Shown here piece by piece: positions 15,465 to 24,604 of a stretch of DNA of 43,354 nucleotides; within the stretch, counting starts at the first letter, position 1, and every line of letters starts with the position of its first letter. The position numbers and the translations under genes are program-made. Under the pieces are notes generated by a model that did not search any database, was not told where the DNA came from, and worked only from the letters and a program-made list of their open reading frames with translations. Source of the stretch: Prevotella sp. UBA2809 (GTDB lineage: Bacteria > Bacteroidota > Bacteroidia > Bacteroidales > Bacteroidaceae); contig DEHD01000028.1 of assembly GCA_002351725.1 (NCBI GenBank), forward strand, positions 1 through 43,354. Reading direction: 5' to 3'.

Positions 15465-16238
15465 ATGATACAGTTTGATAGTAATAGATTCGGTAAGTTG
15501 GCGATGTGGTCGCTCAGGAACGATCGCAGCTATTATGTGAGGTCATTCCTGCAGATATTTGCTGTTCAGACATTGATGTTCCTGTTCTTTACCACAGGAG
15601 TGTTGAGGATTAACAACAATTCTGGCAATTACTCGGCTTGTGGAGTTATAACCATTATGTTTTTTCTGATAACCTTTCTTATAGGTCCATCAACAATGTT
15701 CTACAGCCTTAAAGGTAAACACGATAAGCAGGCGTTGATGTTGCTGCCAGCATCTAACTTTGAGAAGTACCTGATGCGCTATTCAACCTGGATAATAATT
15801 CTTCCAATTGGCGTGGTAGCTTCGCTTGGTGCCGACTTGATTCAGTATGTAGTAAACTGGCTGATGGGGCATCCGTATACATCGTTTGTATTTACCAGAG
15901 TGTTTGAATTAATAGGCAAGGGCTTGGATGCTTTGAATGCACAGGAGTTGAACTCATTTGTAATATGCAATATGTGGCTACATTCTATCTATGCCATTGG
16001 TGGATCATTCTTCCGCTCTCGCAAGTACACCTGGGTGCTCACCACGTTAGTCATTATCGTTATTGGCTTGTTGATGGCTTGGGTTATGCCTGAAAGTTCA
16101 GATGATAATGCGCAGACTCCAACACATGTGATGGCTATTGCTGATGCCATTACGGCGATATTGGTGATGGTGAACTTCTGGTTGTCGTACCGTTGCTTCT
16201 GTCGCACTCAGAATATTGGTAAGTTTATAAACTTTTAA
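15465..16238 (+). CDS. ABC-2 type transporter permease subunit
   Basis: The 257-residue protein is mostly hydrophobic with about six membrane segments (near 30-45, 60-78, 105-125, 165-180, 190-207 and 225-242). It has no signal peptide and no recognisable substrate motif. It starts 6 bases after the ATPase gene. Both it and the next protein contain the phrase KHDKQALMLLPASNFEKYL or its variant (KRKRESFMMLPSTNAEKYL), so the two permeases are paralogues and may form a heterodimer with the ATPase. Confidence 0.8.
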   Translation: MIQFDSNRFGKLAMWSLRNDRSYYVRSFLQIFAVQTLMFLFFTTGVLRINNNSGNYSACGVITIMFFLITFLIGPSTMFYSLKGKHDKQALMLLPASNFEKYLMRYSTWIIILPIGVVASLGADLIQYVVNWLMGHPYTSFVFTRVFELIGKGLDALNAQELNSFVICNMWLHSIYAIGGSFFRSRKYTWVLTTLVIIVIGLLMAWVMPESSDDNAQTPTHVMAIADAITAILVMVNFWLSYRCFCRTQNIGKFINF

Positions 16239-16253
16239 AAGATAGAAAGACTT

Positions 16254-17174
16254 ATGAATAGTTTTAGCATAAATAGATTCGGAAAAACATTGCGCTGGGT
16301 GCTGTGCACCAACTTCCGCTCGTTGCTGATGTGGACGATAGGAGCTGCACTGGTGGTGTTTATGTGCGAGATGGCATATTGGAAATTAGCCACATCTCAC
16401 AATAGTCCGTTCACGATGTTGCAGAATTTCGGAGAAGTGGGAACAGTGCTCTTTGTTATAGCAAGTGTGGTGCTGATAAGCTCGGTAGTGGCTAGTATCA
16501 ATGATAAGCGCAAGCGCGAGTCGTTCATGATGTTGCCATCTACTAATGCAGAGAAATACCTTGCGCTGATAGTATATTCTACAGTGGTTTGCATTCTCTG
16601 TGTATTCCTGGCATTGATCCTTGGCGATACACTCCGCATGGCTTTTCTATGGGGTAAAGATGCAATGTTTGGACCACGTTATGAGGGTGAGTGCTATTCG
16701 GTTTTAGTTGATGATGACCGCTGGTGGTATGGAATATATGCAGGTCGTGAGGTGCGTTGGTTCGATTCTACTCTTCCTTTGCTGGTGTTCAACTTGTTTC
16801 CTGAGGAGGGAATCGCTTCGTGGTATGGCATCGTGAATTGGGTGTTCTATATAATATGTATGGTGTGGATACACTCGCTCTATACCCTTAGTGGCACACT
16901 GATGCGCAAATATGCTTTTGTGGCTGCAAGCCTGGTGTTTATCATCCTCCTAGTGAGCTTCGCAAAGTTTGTGCGTTATTATGACTTGGTACTTTTCCGT
17001 TCAGATTGGACTGAGGCTGGCGTTTATTACAACTCGCAGGTTGGTACTGTGATCTATGTGCTCTGTGCCGTGCTTCCTCTGATCTCTATTGCTAACTACT
17101 GGATATCGTTCCGTATCTTCAAAGGATTTGAATTAATAACTAATAAGTGGTTTAATTATGACTTTCACAAATGA
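16254..17174 (+). CDS. ABC-2 type transporter permease subunit (paralogue of the preceding)
   Basis: The 306-residue membrane protein has about six hydrophobic segments. A larger extracytoplasmic loop at about residues 140-180 contains GECYSVLVDDDRWWYG. The N-terminus (FSINRFGKTLRWVL) and the MMLPSTNAEKYL segment match the preceding permease (FDSNRFGKLAMWSL, LMLLPASNFEKYL). Its last 17 bases overlap the start of the GntR regulator gene, which indicates coupled translation. Substrate is not evident. Confidence 0.8.
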   Translation: MNSFSINRFGKTLRWVLCTNFRSLLMWTIGAALVVFMCEMAYWKLATSHNSPFTMLQNFGEVGTVLFVIASVVLISSVVASINDKRKRESFMMLPSTNAEKYLALIVYSTVVCILCVFLALILGDTLRMAFLWGKDAMFGPRYEGECYSVLVDDDRWWYGIYAGREVRWFDSTLPLLVFNLFPEEGIASWYGIVNWVFYIICMVWIHSLYTLSGTLMRKYAFVAASLVFIILLVSFAKFVRYYDLVLFRSDWTEAGVYYNSQVGTVIYVLCAVLPLISIANYWISFRIFKGFELITNKWFNYDFHK

Positions 17175-17514
17175 TAAACCGATTTACATCCAGATGGCCG
17201 ATCGTCTTTGCGACGAGATTCTCTCTGGAGTGTATAAAGACGACGACAGAATTCCGTCTGTTCGAGAGTATGCTGTACTGCTCGAAGTGAACACTAATAC
17301 CGCAGTGAAAGCCTACGAACAGTTGGCTCGCGAGGAAGTGATATATAACAAGCGTGGACTGGGCTACTTTGTAACCCCTGGAGCCAAGAAGCAGATACTT
17401 AAGGCTCGCAAGCAGGAGTTTATGAAGGAGCGACTGCCAGAACTGTTCCGCCAGATGAGGCTGTTGGATATTACAATAGACGACATCACCTCGGAATGGG
17501 AGAAAACAGAATAA
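17158..17514 (+). CDS. GntR family transcriptional regulator, YtrA type
   Basis: The 118-residue protein is a short GntR regulator: a winged helix at about residues 5-75 (PIYIQMADRLCDEILSG, IPSVREYAVLLEVN, TAVKAYEQLAREEVIYNKRG) followed by only about 40 residues. That lack of a large effector domain is typical of the YtrA subfamily, whose members repress ABC transporter operons. It is the last gene of this one and overlaps the permease by 17 bases. The palindrome at 14581-14604 on the operon promoter is its likely target. Confidence 0.9.
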   Translation: MTFTNDKPIYIQMADRLCDEILSGVYKDDDRIPSVREYAVLLEVNTNTAVKAYEQLAREEVIYNKRGLGYFVTPGAKKQILKARKQEFMKERLPELFRQMRLLDITIDDITSEWEKTE

Positions 17515-17540
17515 TTTTTTGTGGTAGCTGCAACTTATTA

Positions 17541-17548
17541 TACTTTTG
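17541..17548 (+). promoter_or_regulatory. -7 box of the MacAB-TolC-like operon
   Basis: TACTTTTG then GCAACG lies 39 bases before the ATG at 17588. A TTTG at 17518-17521 is 19 bases upstream and overlaps the end of the GntR gene. The export operon therefore has its own promoter. Confidence 0.7.
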
Positions 17549-17587
17549 CAACGTCTAACGGACACAGGTAAAAAGAAAAATTGATTT

Positions 17588-18307
17588 ATGATACATTTAA
17601 GAGACATCAACAAAACCTATCAAGGAGCCCAGCCGCTTCATGTGCTGAAGGGTATCTCGCTCGACATCGAGAAGGGAGAGTTCGTCAGCATCATGGGAGC
17701 ATCGGGCTCAGGTAAGTCAACACTGCTTAACATCCTGGGTATCCTGGACAACTATGATTCAGGTACCTATGAGCTGGCAGGAGTACCCATCTGGAACCTC
17801 TCAGAGCGCAAGGCTGCTGAGTATCGCAACAAGATGATAGGTTTTATTTTCCAATCGTTTAATCTCATCTCTTTCAAAACCGCCGTGGAAAACGTTGAGT
17901 TGCCATTATTCTATCAGGGGGTATCCAGAAAGAAGCGCCACCAGATGGCTATGGAGTATCTGGATAAGCTGGGCCTGGCCGACTGGGCTGAGCACTACCC
18001 CAATGAGCTGTCGGGAGGACAGAAGCAACGCGTGGCAATAGCCAGAGCACTCATCACCCGTCCACAGATTATCCTGGCCGATGAGCCAACAGGTGCATTG
18101 GACTCTAAGACATCTGTGGAGGTGATGCAGCTGCTTAAGAAGCTGAATCAGGAGGATGGCATGACCATAGTAGTGGTTACTCACGAGAGCGGTGTAGCAA
18201 ATGAGACTAATAAGATAGTACACATCAAGGATGGCATCATTGGTGAGATAGAGGAGAACCTGAACCACGATGCAAGTCCATTCGGTATCAACGGTATGAT
18301 GAAGTAA
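17588..18307 (+). CDS. ABC transporter ATP-binding protein, MacB/LolD type
   Basis: The 239-residue ATPase has Walker A GASGSGKST near 37-45, the Q-loop FIFQSFNLI, signature LSGGQKQRVAIARAL and Walker B IILADEPTGALD, the exact style of MacB/LolD/FtsE ATPases. These power mechanotransmission rather than substrate passage through the membrane domain. It heads an operon of two FtsX-type permeases, a MacA-like adaptor and a TolC-like channel, so it should drive export of a periplasmic substrate (peptide, lipid or drug) across the outer membrane. Confidence 0.93.
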   Translation: MIHLRDINKTYQGAQPLHVLKGISLDIEKGEFVSIMGASGSGKSTLLNILGILDNYDSGTYELAGVPIWNLSERKAAEYRNKMIGFIFQSFNLISFKTAVENVELPLFYQGVSRKKRHQMAMEYLDKLGLADWAEHYPNELSGGQKQRVAIARALITRPQIILADEPTGALDSKTSVEVMQLLKKLNQEDGMTIVVVTHESGVANETNKIVHIKDGIIGEIEENLNHDASPFGINGMMK

Positions 18308-18317
18308 AAGTGAGACT

Positions 18318-19574
18318 ATGCACGATATAATAACTGAAATATGGCAGACGGCGCGAAGAAATAAGCTTCGTACTACGCTCACAGGATTTGCTGTGGCGTG
18401 GGGAATCTTTATGATCATCGTACTGCTGGGTGCTGGTAACGGACTCATCAATGCCACGATGAAGATGAACAGCGACTTCATGACCAACTCGATGGAGGTG
18501 TACGAGGGTAGTACCTCGAAACCTTACAAGGGATTGAAGGAGGGACGCTATATCCAGCTGAACAGGAAAGATATGGAAGCTACCCAAACCGAGTTCAATG
18601 AGAATATTGACGAGGTGGGAGGATGCTACTATTATAGTTCTGTGGTTACTAACGGCGAGCAGTATATGAATATGCAGATTGCTGGTGTATACCCTGTTCA
18701 TACCCAGATAGTAAAAGAACATCTGATCTGTGGACGATTCATAAATGATATCGACCAGAAAGAACGTCGCAAGGTGCTGGTGCTTAACGATCGCCAAGCC
18801 AAGGAACTGGAGCCCAAGGATTATAAGCAATTGTTGGGTAAGTTTGTAAAGGTGGGTAACCTCTCGTTTAAGGTGGTAGGTATATTCAAGAGTCGTGGTG
18901 AAGGTAGTGGTAATGCCTATTCATCATACTCGGCCATCAAGAGCATATATGGAGCAAATACTCCAAGTATAGGTAGCATTGAGTTTACTTTCCATGGGCT
19001 GGAAACAGATAAAGCCAACGAAGATTTTGAGAAGGATTATCGTCGCCGCCTGAATGGTATCCACCAGGCACATCCTGAGGATGAACGTGCTGTATGGATT
19101 TGGAACAACTATACACAGAGCATACAGATGAACAAAGGTATAGCCATCATCCACACATTCCTCTGGGTAATCGGACTCTTTACGTTGCTCTCTGGTATCG
19201 TAGGCGTATCAAACATTATGCTTATCACCGTTAAGGAGCGAACCCACGAGTTTGGTATCCGCAAGGCCATTGGTGCCAAGCCATGGAGCATACTGCGACT
19301 TATCATCGTAGAGAGTGTTATCATAACTACCATCTTTGGCTATGTGGGTATGCTGTTTGGCGTTTTTGCCAACGAGTATATGGATGCCACGCTGGGACAC
19401 GAGGTAACTGACCTGGGTGTGGAGAAGATAACCCTGTTTGTTGATCCTACCGTAGGACTGGATGTATGTATCGAGGCCACGCTGGTGATGGTGATAGCTG
19501 GTACTATAGCAGGACTCATCCCTGCATATAAAGCAAGTAGAATCCGCCCCATTGAGGCATTAAGAGCTGACTGA
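18318..19574 (+). CDS. MacB-like FtsX-type permease, first subunit
   Basis: The 418-residue protein has one N-terminal membrane helix (about 20-42), a periplasmic MacB_PCD domain of about 220 residues, and three C-terminal helices containing IVGVSNIMLITVKERTHEFG and RKAIGA, the FtsX signature at the cytoplasmic coupling site. It starts 10 bases after the ATPase gene. It ends in ASRIRPIEALRAD, close to the end of its neighbour (AMSIKPVDAMRDE), so the two are tandem paralogues that probably form a heterodimer. In E. coli MacB, ATPase and permease are fused; here they are separate. Confidence 0.92.
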   Translation: MHDIITEIWQTARRNKLRTTLTGFAVAWGIFMIIVLLGAGNGLINATMKMNSDFMTNSMEVYEGSTSKPYKGLKEGRYIQLNRKDMEATQTEFNENIDEVGGCYYYSSVVTNGEQYMNMQIAGVYPVHTQIVKEHLICGRFINDIDQKERRKVLVLNDRQAKELEPKDYKQLLGKFVKVGNLSFKVVGIFKSRGEGSGNAYSSYSAIKSIYGANTPSIGSIEFTFHGLETDKANEDFEKDYRRRLNGIHQAHPEDERAVWIWNNYTQSIQMNKGIAIIHTFLWVIGLFTLLSGIVGVSNIMLITVKERTHEFGIRKAIGAKPWSILRLIIVESVIITTIFGYVGMLFGVFANEYMDATLGHEVTDLGVEKITLFVDPTVGLDVCIEATLVMVIAGTIAGLIPAYKASRIRPIEALRAD

Positions 19575-19576
19575 TT

Positions 19577-20821
19577 ATGAGAATAGATATAGATTCATAC
19601 AGAGAAATAATCGATACGCTGACTCGCAATAAGTCGCGTTCGTTCCTCACTGGATTCGGTGTGTTCTGGGGCGTGTTTATGCTCGTTGCCTTGATGGGTG
19701 GCGGTCAAGGCCTGAAGGAGAAACTGTACAGCAACTTCGAAGGATTTGCACAGAATACCGTTATCGTTGGTGCCGAACAGACATCAAAGCCCTATAAGGG
19801 ATTCCGCAAGGGTCGTCGCTGGTATATGGTGTATCAGGATGTTCAACGCCTGAAGCAGCAAGTGCCTGAACTGGATGCTGTGGCACCAATACTTATGGGA
19901 CGTGGTTCTACTGCCTACTATGGCGACCAGAAGACAACACCCAATATGCAGGGAGCTGTGCCTGAGATGGTGAATATCATCACTCCAAAGATTTACTACG
20001 GACGTTTCATCAACGAGATGGACGTAAAGGAACAGCGAAAGGTATGCGTTATTGGTAAGAAGATATATAAAGACCTGTTTAAGGAAGGTGGTGACCCCTG
20101 TGGTAAGAAGATAAGAGTTGACTCAACCTATTACGAGGTGGTAGGTGTTGACTATAGCTCAGGCGGTATCTCTATTGGTGGGCGTTCTGAACAGCGAATC
20201 ACCATCCCCATCACTATGATGCAGGCTGCCTTTAATCGTGGTAATGCCGTTGATGTCATTGCTGCAACAGGTCGTCCTGGTGTGCTGATGAGTAAGATAA
20301 CTCCACGCATCCGTGCAACTGTGGCTAGAGCTCACTATATCGACCCAACAGACGAACAAGGTGTGTTTGTGTTTAATACAGAGCTGATGTTCCAGATGAT
20401 TAACAATCTGTTTAAGGGAGTGAACGTGCTCATCTGGTTGGTTGGCCTTGGAACCCTGCTTGCTGGAGCCATAGGTGTTTCGAACATTATGATGGTAACG
20501 GTTAAGGAACGTACCACAGAGATTGGTATCCGCAGAGCCATAGGTGCAACACCAAAGATGATACTTTCGCAGATTATCTCAGAAAGTATAGTGCTAACGC
20601 TTGTGGCGGGTATGAGTGGAATACTCTTCGCAGTAATGATACTGCAGATGCTGGAAATGGCCAATACTGAGGATGGCATAGTGGAGACCCACTTCCAGGT
20701 GGGATTCTGGACAGCAATATTCTGTGCCGTTGTGGTGAGCACGCTTGGCGTGCTGGCAGGACTGGCCCCAGCAGCAAGAGCAATGAGCATAAAACCCGTT
20801 GACGCAATGCGAGACGAGTAG
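19577..20821 (+). CDS. MacB-like FtsX-type permease, second subunit
   Basis: The 414-residue paralogue of the preceding permease has the same topology: an N-terminal helix near 22-42, a periplasmic domain, and three C-terminal helices with GVSNIMMVTVKERTTEIG. It starts 2 bases after the previous stop. The periplasmic domain differs in its middle part (GGQGLKEKLYSNFEG, YYGRFINEMDVKEQRKVCVIG), as expected for the other half of a heterodimer. A function apart from the complex is unlikely. Confidence 0.92.
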   Translation: MRIDIDSYREIIDTLTRNKSRSFLTGFGVFWGVFMLVALMGGGQGLKEKLYSNFEGFAQNTVIVGAEQTSKPYKGFRKGRRWYMVYQDVQRLKQQVPELDAVAPILMGRGSTAYYGDQKTTPNMQGAVPEMVNIITPKIYYGRFINEMDVKEQRKVCVIGKKIYKDLFKEGGDPCGKKIRVDSTYYEVVGVDYSSGGISIGGRSEQRITIPITMMQAAFNRGNAVDVIAATGRPGVLMSKITPRIRATVARAHYIDPTDEQGVFVFNTELMFQMINNLFKGVNVLIWLVGLGTLLAGAIGVSNIMMVTVKERTTEIGIRRAIGATPKMILSQIISESIVLTLVAGMSGILFAVMILQMLEMANTEDGIVETHFQVGFWTAIFCAVVVSTLGVLAGLAPAARAMSIKPVDAMRDE

Positions 20822-20857
20822 CAGAAAAAAGAAAATAATAATAAAAACTATAAAAGT

Positions 20858-21967
20858 ATGAAAAAGTACAGCAAACTGATTATCGCAGCGATTATCGCGT
20901 TGATTTTCATCGGAACATTCGTGTTCTTGTGGCAGAAGAGCCAACCTAAGGAAGTGGTTTACAACGAGTTTACTCCAAAGTTGGACAGCATCCAGAAAAC
21001 CACCATTATTACTGGTAAGATTGAGCCTCGTAACGAGGTAAACATCAAACCTCAGATCTCTGGTATCATCAGCGAACTGCTGAAGGAACCTGGCGACTAT
21101 GTTAACGCTGGTGATGTGATAGCAAAGGTAAAGGTTATTCCTGATATGGCCCAGCTCTCGAGTGCAGAGATGCGTGTGCGTCTTGCTGAGATCAACCTGA
21201 AGCAGGCCGAGACTGATTTTCAGCGCGAGGAGAACCTCTTTAAGCAGAATCTCGTATCAGCAGATGAGTTTGATAAGATTAAGATAAGTCTGAGTCAGGC
21301 CAAGCACGAGAAGGTTGCTGCACAGGATGCGCTCGAAGTGGTGCGCGATGGTGTTTCTAAATCGAATGCCAAGGCTTCTTCTACACTCATACGTTCTACT
21401 ATCAGTGGTGTTATCCTCGACATTCCTGTAAAGGTGGGTAACTCAGTTATCCTGTCGAACACCTTTAACGATGGTACTACGATTGCTACTGTGGCTAACA
21501 TGAACGATCTTATTTTCCGTGGTAACATTGATGAGACTGAGGTTGGACAGCTGGTTAGCGGTATGAACATGAAGATTACCATTGGTGCCCTGCAGGACCT
21601 GAAGTTTGATGCAGCATTGGAGTACGTATCGCCAAAGGCAGTTGAGAGCAATGGTACCAACCAGTTCGAGATAAAGGCTGCTGTAAAGCTTTCAGAGGGT
21701 GGCAAGATTCGTGCAGGCTACAGTGCAAATGCCGAGATTGTATTGGCCAAGGCTGACAAGGTGCTCAGCATTCCTGAGAGTGCCATCGAGTTCAGTGGCG
21801 ACAGCACATTTGTATATATCGTGAAAGGCGAGGGTAAGAACAAAACATACGATCGTACCTATGTTGAGACAGGTCTCTCTGATGGTGTGAACATCGAGAT
21901 TAAGAAGGGCCTTACTAATAAGGATAAGGTTCGTGGACCAGAGATTGTAACAGACGACAATGATTAA
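20858..21967 (+). CDS. Periplasmic adaptor (membrane fusion) protein, MacA/HlyD type
   Basis: The adaptor links inner-membrane permease to outer-membrane channel. The 369-residue protein has an N-terminal membrane anchor at about 6-24, a biotinyl-lipoyl-like half (INIKPQISGIISELLKEPGDYVNAGDVIAKV, quoted in part near 65-95), a coiled-coil hairpin at about 100-165, the second lipoyl half (IRSTISGVILDIPVKVGN), and beta-barrel and membrane-proximal domains. It follows the permeases by 36 bases and precedes the TolC-like gene by 9. This order matches MacA-type systems. Confidence 0.93.
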   Translation: MKKYSKLIIAAIIALIFIGTFVFLWQKSQPKEVVYNEFTPKLDSIQKTTIITGKIEPRNEVNIKPQISGIISELLKEPGDYVNAGDVIAKVKVIPDMAQLSSAEMRVRLAEINLKQAETDFQREENLFKQNLVSADEFDKIKISLSQAKHEKVAAQDALEVVRDGVSKSNAKASSTLIRSTISGVILDIPVKVGNSVILSNTFNDGTTIATVANMNDLIFRGNIDETEVGQLVSGMNMKITIGALQDLKFDAALEYVSPKAVESNGTNQFEIKAAVKLSEGGKIRAGYSANAEIVLAKADKVLSIPESAIEFSGDSTFVYIVKGEGKNKTYDRTYVETGLSDGVNIEIKKGLTNKDKVRGPEIVTDDND

Positions 21968-21976
21968 TAAGCGATT

Positions 21977-23308
21977 ATGAAAAAGTATATATTAACTTTC
22001 ATCATTGGTTCGATGGGGCTGGGCTCTGCCAATGCGCAGAAGGCCTGGGGCTTGCGCGAGTGTTGTGACTATGCAGTAGAGAACAATATCGGAGTAAAGC
22101 AGCAGCAGAACCAGTGTCGCCAGCAGGAGATACAACTATCGACTGCAAAGAATTCAAGACTGCCAGATTTGAGCGCTAGCTTAAACCAGAACTTCTCTTT
22201 CGGACGTGGTTTGACAATGGATAATACCTACACCAACACCAATACTAGCAGTACATCGCTGCAGTTGGGTGCAAGTGTACCTTTGTTCACAGGTTTCGAG
22301 ATTCCTAACCAGATAAAGCTCAACCAGCTTAACCTCGAAGCTGCTACTGCCGACTTGGAGAAGGCAAAGAACGATATCCGTATGGAAGTGGCAAAGGCTT
22401 ATGTGCAGATTCTCTACGATATGGAGATGGCTGATGTTGCTCATCGCCAGATAGAGATTGATTCTGCCCAGGTGGCTCGTCTTCAGGCATTTGTTGATAA
22501 TGGAAAGGCAAGTGGTGCAGAGCTGTCGCAGCAGAAGGCTACTCTTGCAAACAGTAAGCTTACAGCCACTCAGGCTGATAACAACTTGCGATTGGCTATC
22601 CTTACGCTCACACAGCTGTTGGAACTGCCAACACCTGATGGCTTTACCATCGTTCGCCCATCGCTTGCTGAGCTTGATAAACTTGCTGGTCAGATAGGTA
22701 TTGTTACTCCTGATCAGGTCTACGCTGAGGCTCTTGGTGTAAAGCCTGAGATCCTTTCGCAGCAGCTTAAGCTTAAGGGTACTGCCCACAGCATTAAGAT
22801 TGCCCAGGCTGGAAACTATCCCACACTCTCACTGAGTGGTGGACTGGGTACCAACTATTACACAACATCTGGCTTCAAGTCGGATAGCTTTGGTAAGCAG
22901 TTGGAGAATAACTTCAGTCAGTATATAGGTTTGAATCTTAATGTGCCTATCTTCAATCGATTCTCTACTCGAAATCGTATCCGTAGTGCACGCATCGATC
23001 AGGCCAACCAGCAGTTGCAGTTGGACAACACAAAGAAGACACTGTATAAGGAGATTCAGCAGGTGTATTATAACGCCCTGAACTCTCAAACTAAGACACA
23101 GAGTTCTGCTGAGGCTGTACAGAGCACAAAAGATGCTTTCGAACTGGTTCAGGCTAAGTACGAGAATGGTAAGGCCACCATCACAGAGTTTAATGAGGCC
23201 AAGAACAATTATATGAAATCAGAATCTGATTTGGTTCAGGCCCGTTATGAGAATCTTTATCAGCATGCCTTGCTTGAGTTCTACAGAGGTAAGGAGTTGA
23301 ATTTCTAA
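21977..23308 (+). CDS. TolC family outer membrane channel
   Basis: The 443-residue protein has a signal peptide (1-20, ANA-Q) and the two OEP repeats of TolC-like proteins. The long helices are seen around 95-215 and 300-435, with GLNLNVPIFNRFSTRNRI in the second repeat corresponding to LQLGASVPLFTGFEIPNQI in the first. The polypeptide should trimerise as the outer-membrane exit duct of the operon's export machine. It is the last gene before a strong terminator. Confidence 0.94.
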   Translation: MKKYILTFIIGSMGLGSANAQKAWGLRECCDYAVENNIGVKQQQNQCRQQEIQLSTAKNSRLPDLSASLNQNFSFGRGLTMDNTYTNTNTSSTSLQLGASVPLFTGFEIPNQIKLNQLNLEAATADLEKAKNDIRMEVAKAYVQILYDMEMADVAHRQIEIDSAQVARLQAFVDNGKASGAELSQQKATLANSKLTATQADNNLRLAILTLTQLLELPTPDGFTIVRPSLAELDKLAGQIGIVTPDQVYAEALGVKPEILSQQLKLKGTAHSIKIAQAGNYPTLSLSGGLGTNYYTTSGFKSDSFGKQLENNFSQYIGLNLNVPIFNRFSTRNRIRSARIDQANQQLQLDNTKKTLYKEIQQVYYNALNSQTKTQSSAEAVQSTKDAFELVQAKYENGKATITEFNEAKNNYMKSESDLVQARYENLYQHALLEFYRGKELNF

Positions 23309-23318
23309 TATAAAAAAG

Positions 23319-23342
23319 TAGTCCGCTAAAACTAGCGGACTA
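23319..23342. terminator. Two-way terminator between the TolC-like and GH53 genes
   Basis: TAGTCCGCTA and TAGCGGACTA form a perfect 10-bp stem with loop AAAC. An A-run lies on the left and a T-rich run on the right, so it works in both directions. The TAG stop of the GH53 gene lies inside the right arm and loop. Confidence 0.88.
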
Positions 23343-24579
23343 TTTTTATCTTTTTATCGTTGATGTATATCCCACTTTTGGAAGGCTCATTACCTAATCG
23401 CCTCCCCCCGATGGTATACCATGAACAATCTTTGCACTTATGCTCTTTCGTGATGTCTTGAAAGCCAGAACTCGAGTTGTTGAAGTTCTTCAATTCGTAG
23501 AAAGCTGCATAAGGCTTGCCTGTGTTATGATCGTAGAGTGCGGCATTCCACCAACCACTGGTAACCATTTTGTTGCCATTATCCTCAGGCCACCACCAGA
23601 AGAGTCCCTTTACACTCTCGTGATTGTTGAGCTTTGTAACCAAATCCTCAGTGAAATGACGCTGACCTTCTTCAGTAAGAGGGTAAGTGGCCGAATAGTC
23701 AAATGTGTCGCCTATGTGCCAAGCATAGCTGTAGCCCGTCTCAACAATCATGATATCCTTGCCATAGTTCTTGTTCTCCAATGAAGTCAATGCTGTTTCT
23801 AGTTTCGCAAGATTGCCATGATGGTCAGGATAGTAACTAAGTCCGATGATGTCGTAATCGAGTGAGGCATTAGTCATTCTATCGAAGAAATCTGTCAGCA
23901 CATCTGATTTTGGCGTACGTTCGCTATGGATGATAATCTTTGCTTCAGGACATACCTCGCGACAAGCCTTACCTGCCTTCTTCAACAGGTTGATGAATCG
24001 TGTCCAGTTGGCCTCAGGTGAGTTGGTGTAGCAACGATTGGTGTTATTACCATCTGCCTTGGCCTTGGTGCCCCACAGCATTCCATACGAAATCTCATTC
24101 CCTGTCTGGATAAAGTCAGGTGTGGCTCCTGCGGCTACCATCTGCTCCAAGCTTTCCTTGGTATACTCGTATATCTTTTCGCGAAGCTGGTCGTCAGTAA
24201 GATCCTTCCATGCGTCAGGTGTCCATTGCTTAGCAGGGTCGGCCCATGTGTCGCTATAATGGAAATCGAGCATCAGCTTCATGCCTGCATCCTTGATGCG
24301 CTTGCCTAATGCCTTGACGTATTCTATATCCTGGCATACAGCCTTGTCGTTATCCTGCGATGGATCGACAAACAAACGAACACGCATGGCGTTCAGGCCT
24401 TCTTCCTTAAAGAATCCCAGAACGTCTGATACGGTATTACCATCTTTGTCTTTGTATTCAACACCTGCTTCTTCGTATTTTGGAAGCATAGAGATGTCGC
24501 CACCTACATACTTCTGAGCACGAAGAGCGTTCGTGCTGCAGAGTAGGGTTGTAATAAATAGTAGTTTTAGTAGTTTCAT
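23332..24579 (-). CDS. Glycoside hydrolase family 53 endo-beta-1,4-galactanase
   Basis: The enzyme should cut beta-1,4-galactan side chains of pectin. The 415-residue protein has a signal peptide (about 1-21, RA-Q), the GH53 start KYVGGDISMLPKYEEAG, acid/base E162 in QTGNEISYGMLWG and nucleophile E280 in IMIVETGYSY. The length is normal. The last 30 residues (TIGGRRLGNEPSKSGIYI and a basic end) form a short C-terminal module seen on many secreted Prevotella proteins and possibly used for sorting; that role is inference. It lies 25 bases after a small basic gene and downstream of the AICAR transformylase, with no own promoter seen. Confidence 0.93.
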   Translation of the reverse strand: MKLLKLLFITTLLCSTNALRAQKYVGGDISMLPKYEEAGVEYKDKDGNTVSDVLGFFKEEGLNAMRVRLFVDPSQDNDKAVCQDIEYVKALGKRIKDAGMKLMLDFHYSDTWADPAKQWTPDAWKDLTDDQLREKIYEYTKESLEQMVAAGATPDFIQTGNEISYGMLWGTKAKADGNNTNRCYTNSPEANWTRFINLLKKAGKACREVCPEAKIIIHSERTPKSDVLTDFFDRMTNASLDYDIIGLSYYPDHHGNLAKLETALTSLENKNYGKDIMIVETGYSYAWHIGDTFDYSATYPLTEEGQRHFTEDLVTKLNNHESVKGLFWWWPEDNGNKMVTSGWWNAALYDHNTGKPYAAFYELKNFNNSSSGFQDITKEHKCKDCSWYTIGGRRLGNEPSKSGIYINDKKIKIVR

Positions 24580-24604
24580 TTTTCCTTAGTTATTTTATTG
24601 TTTT

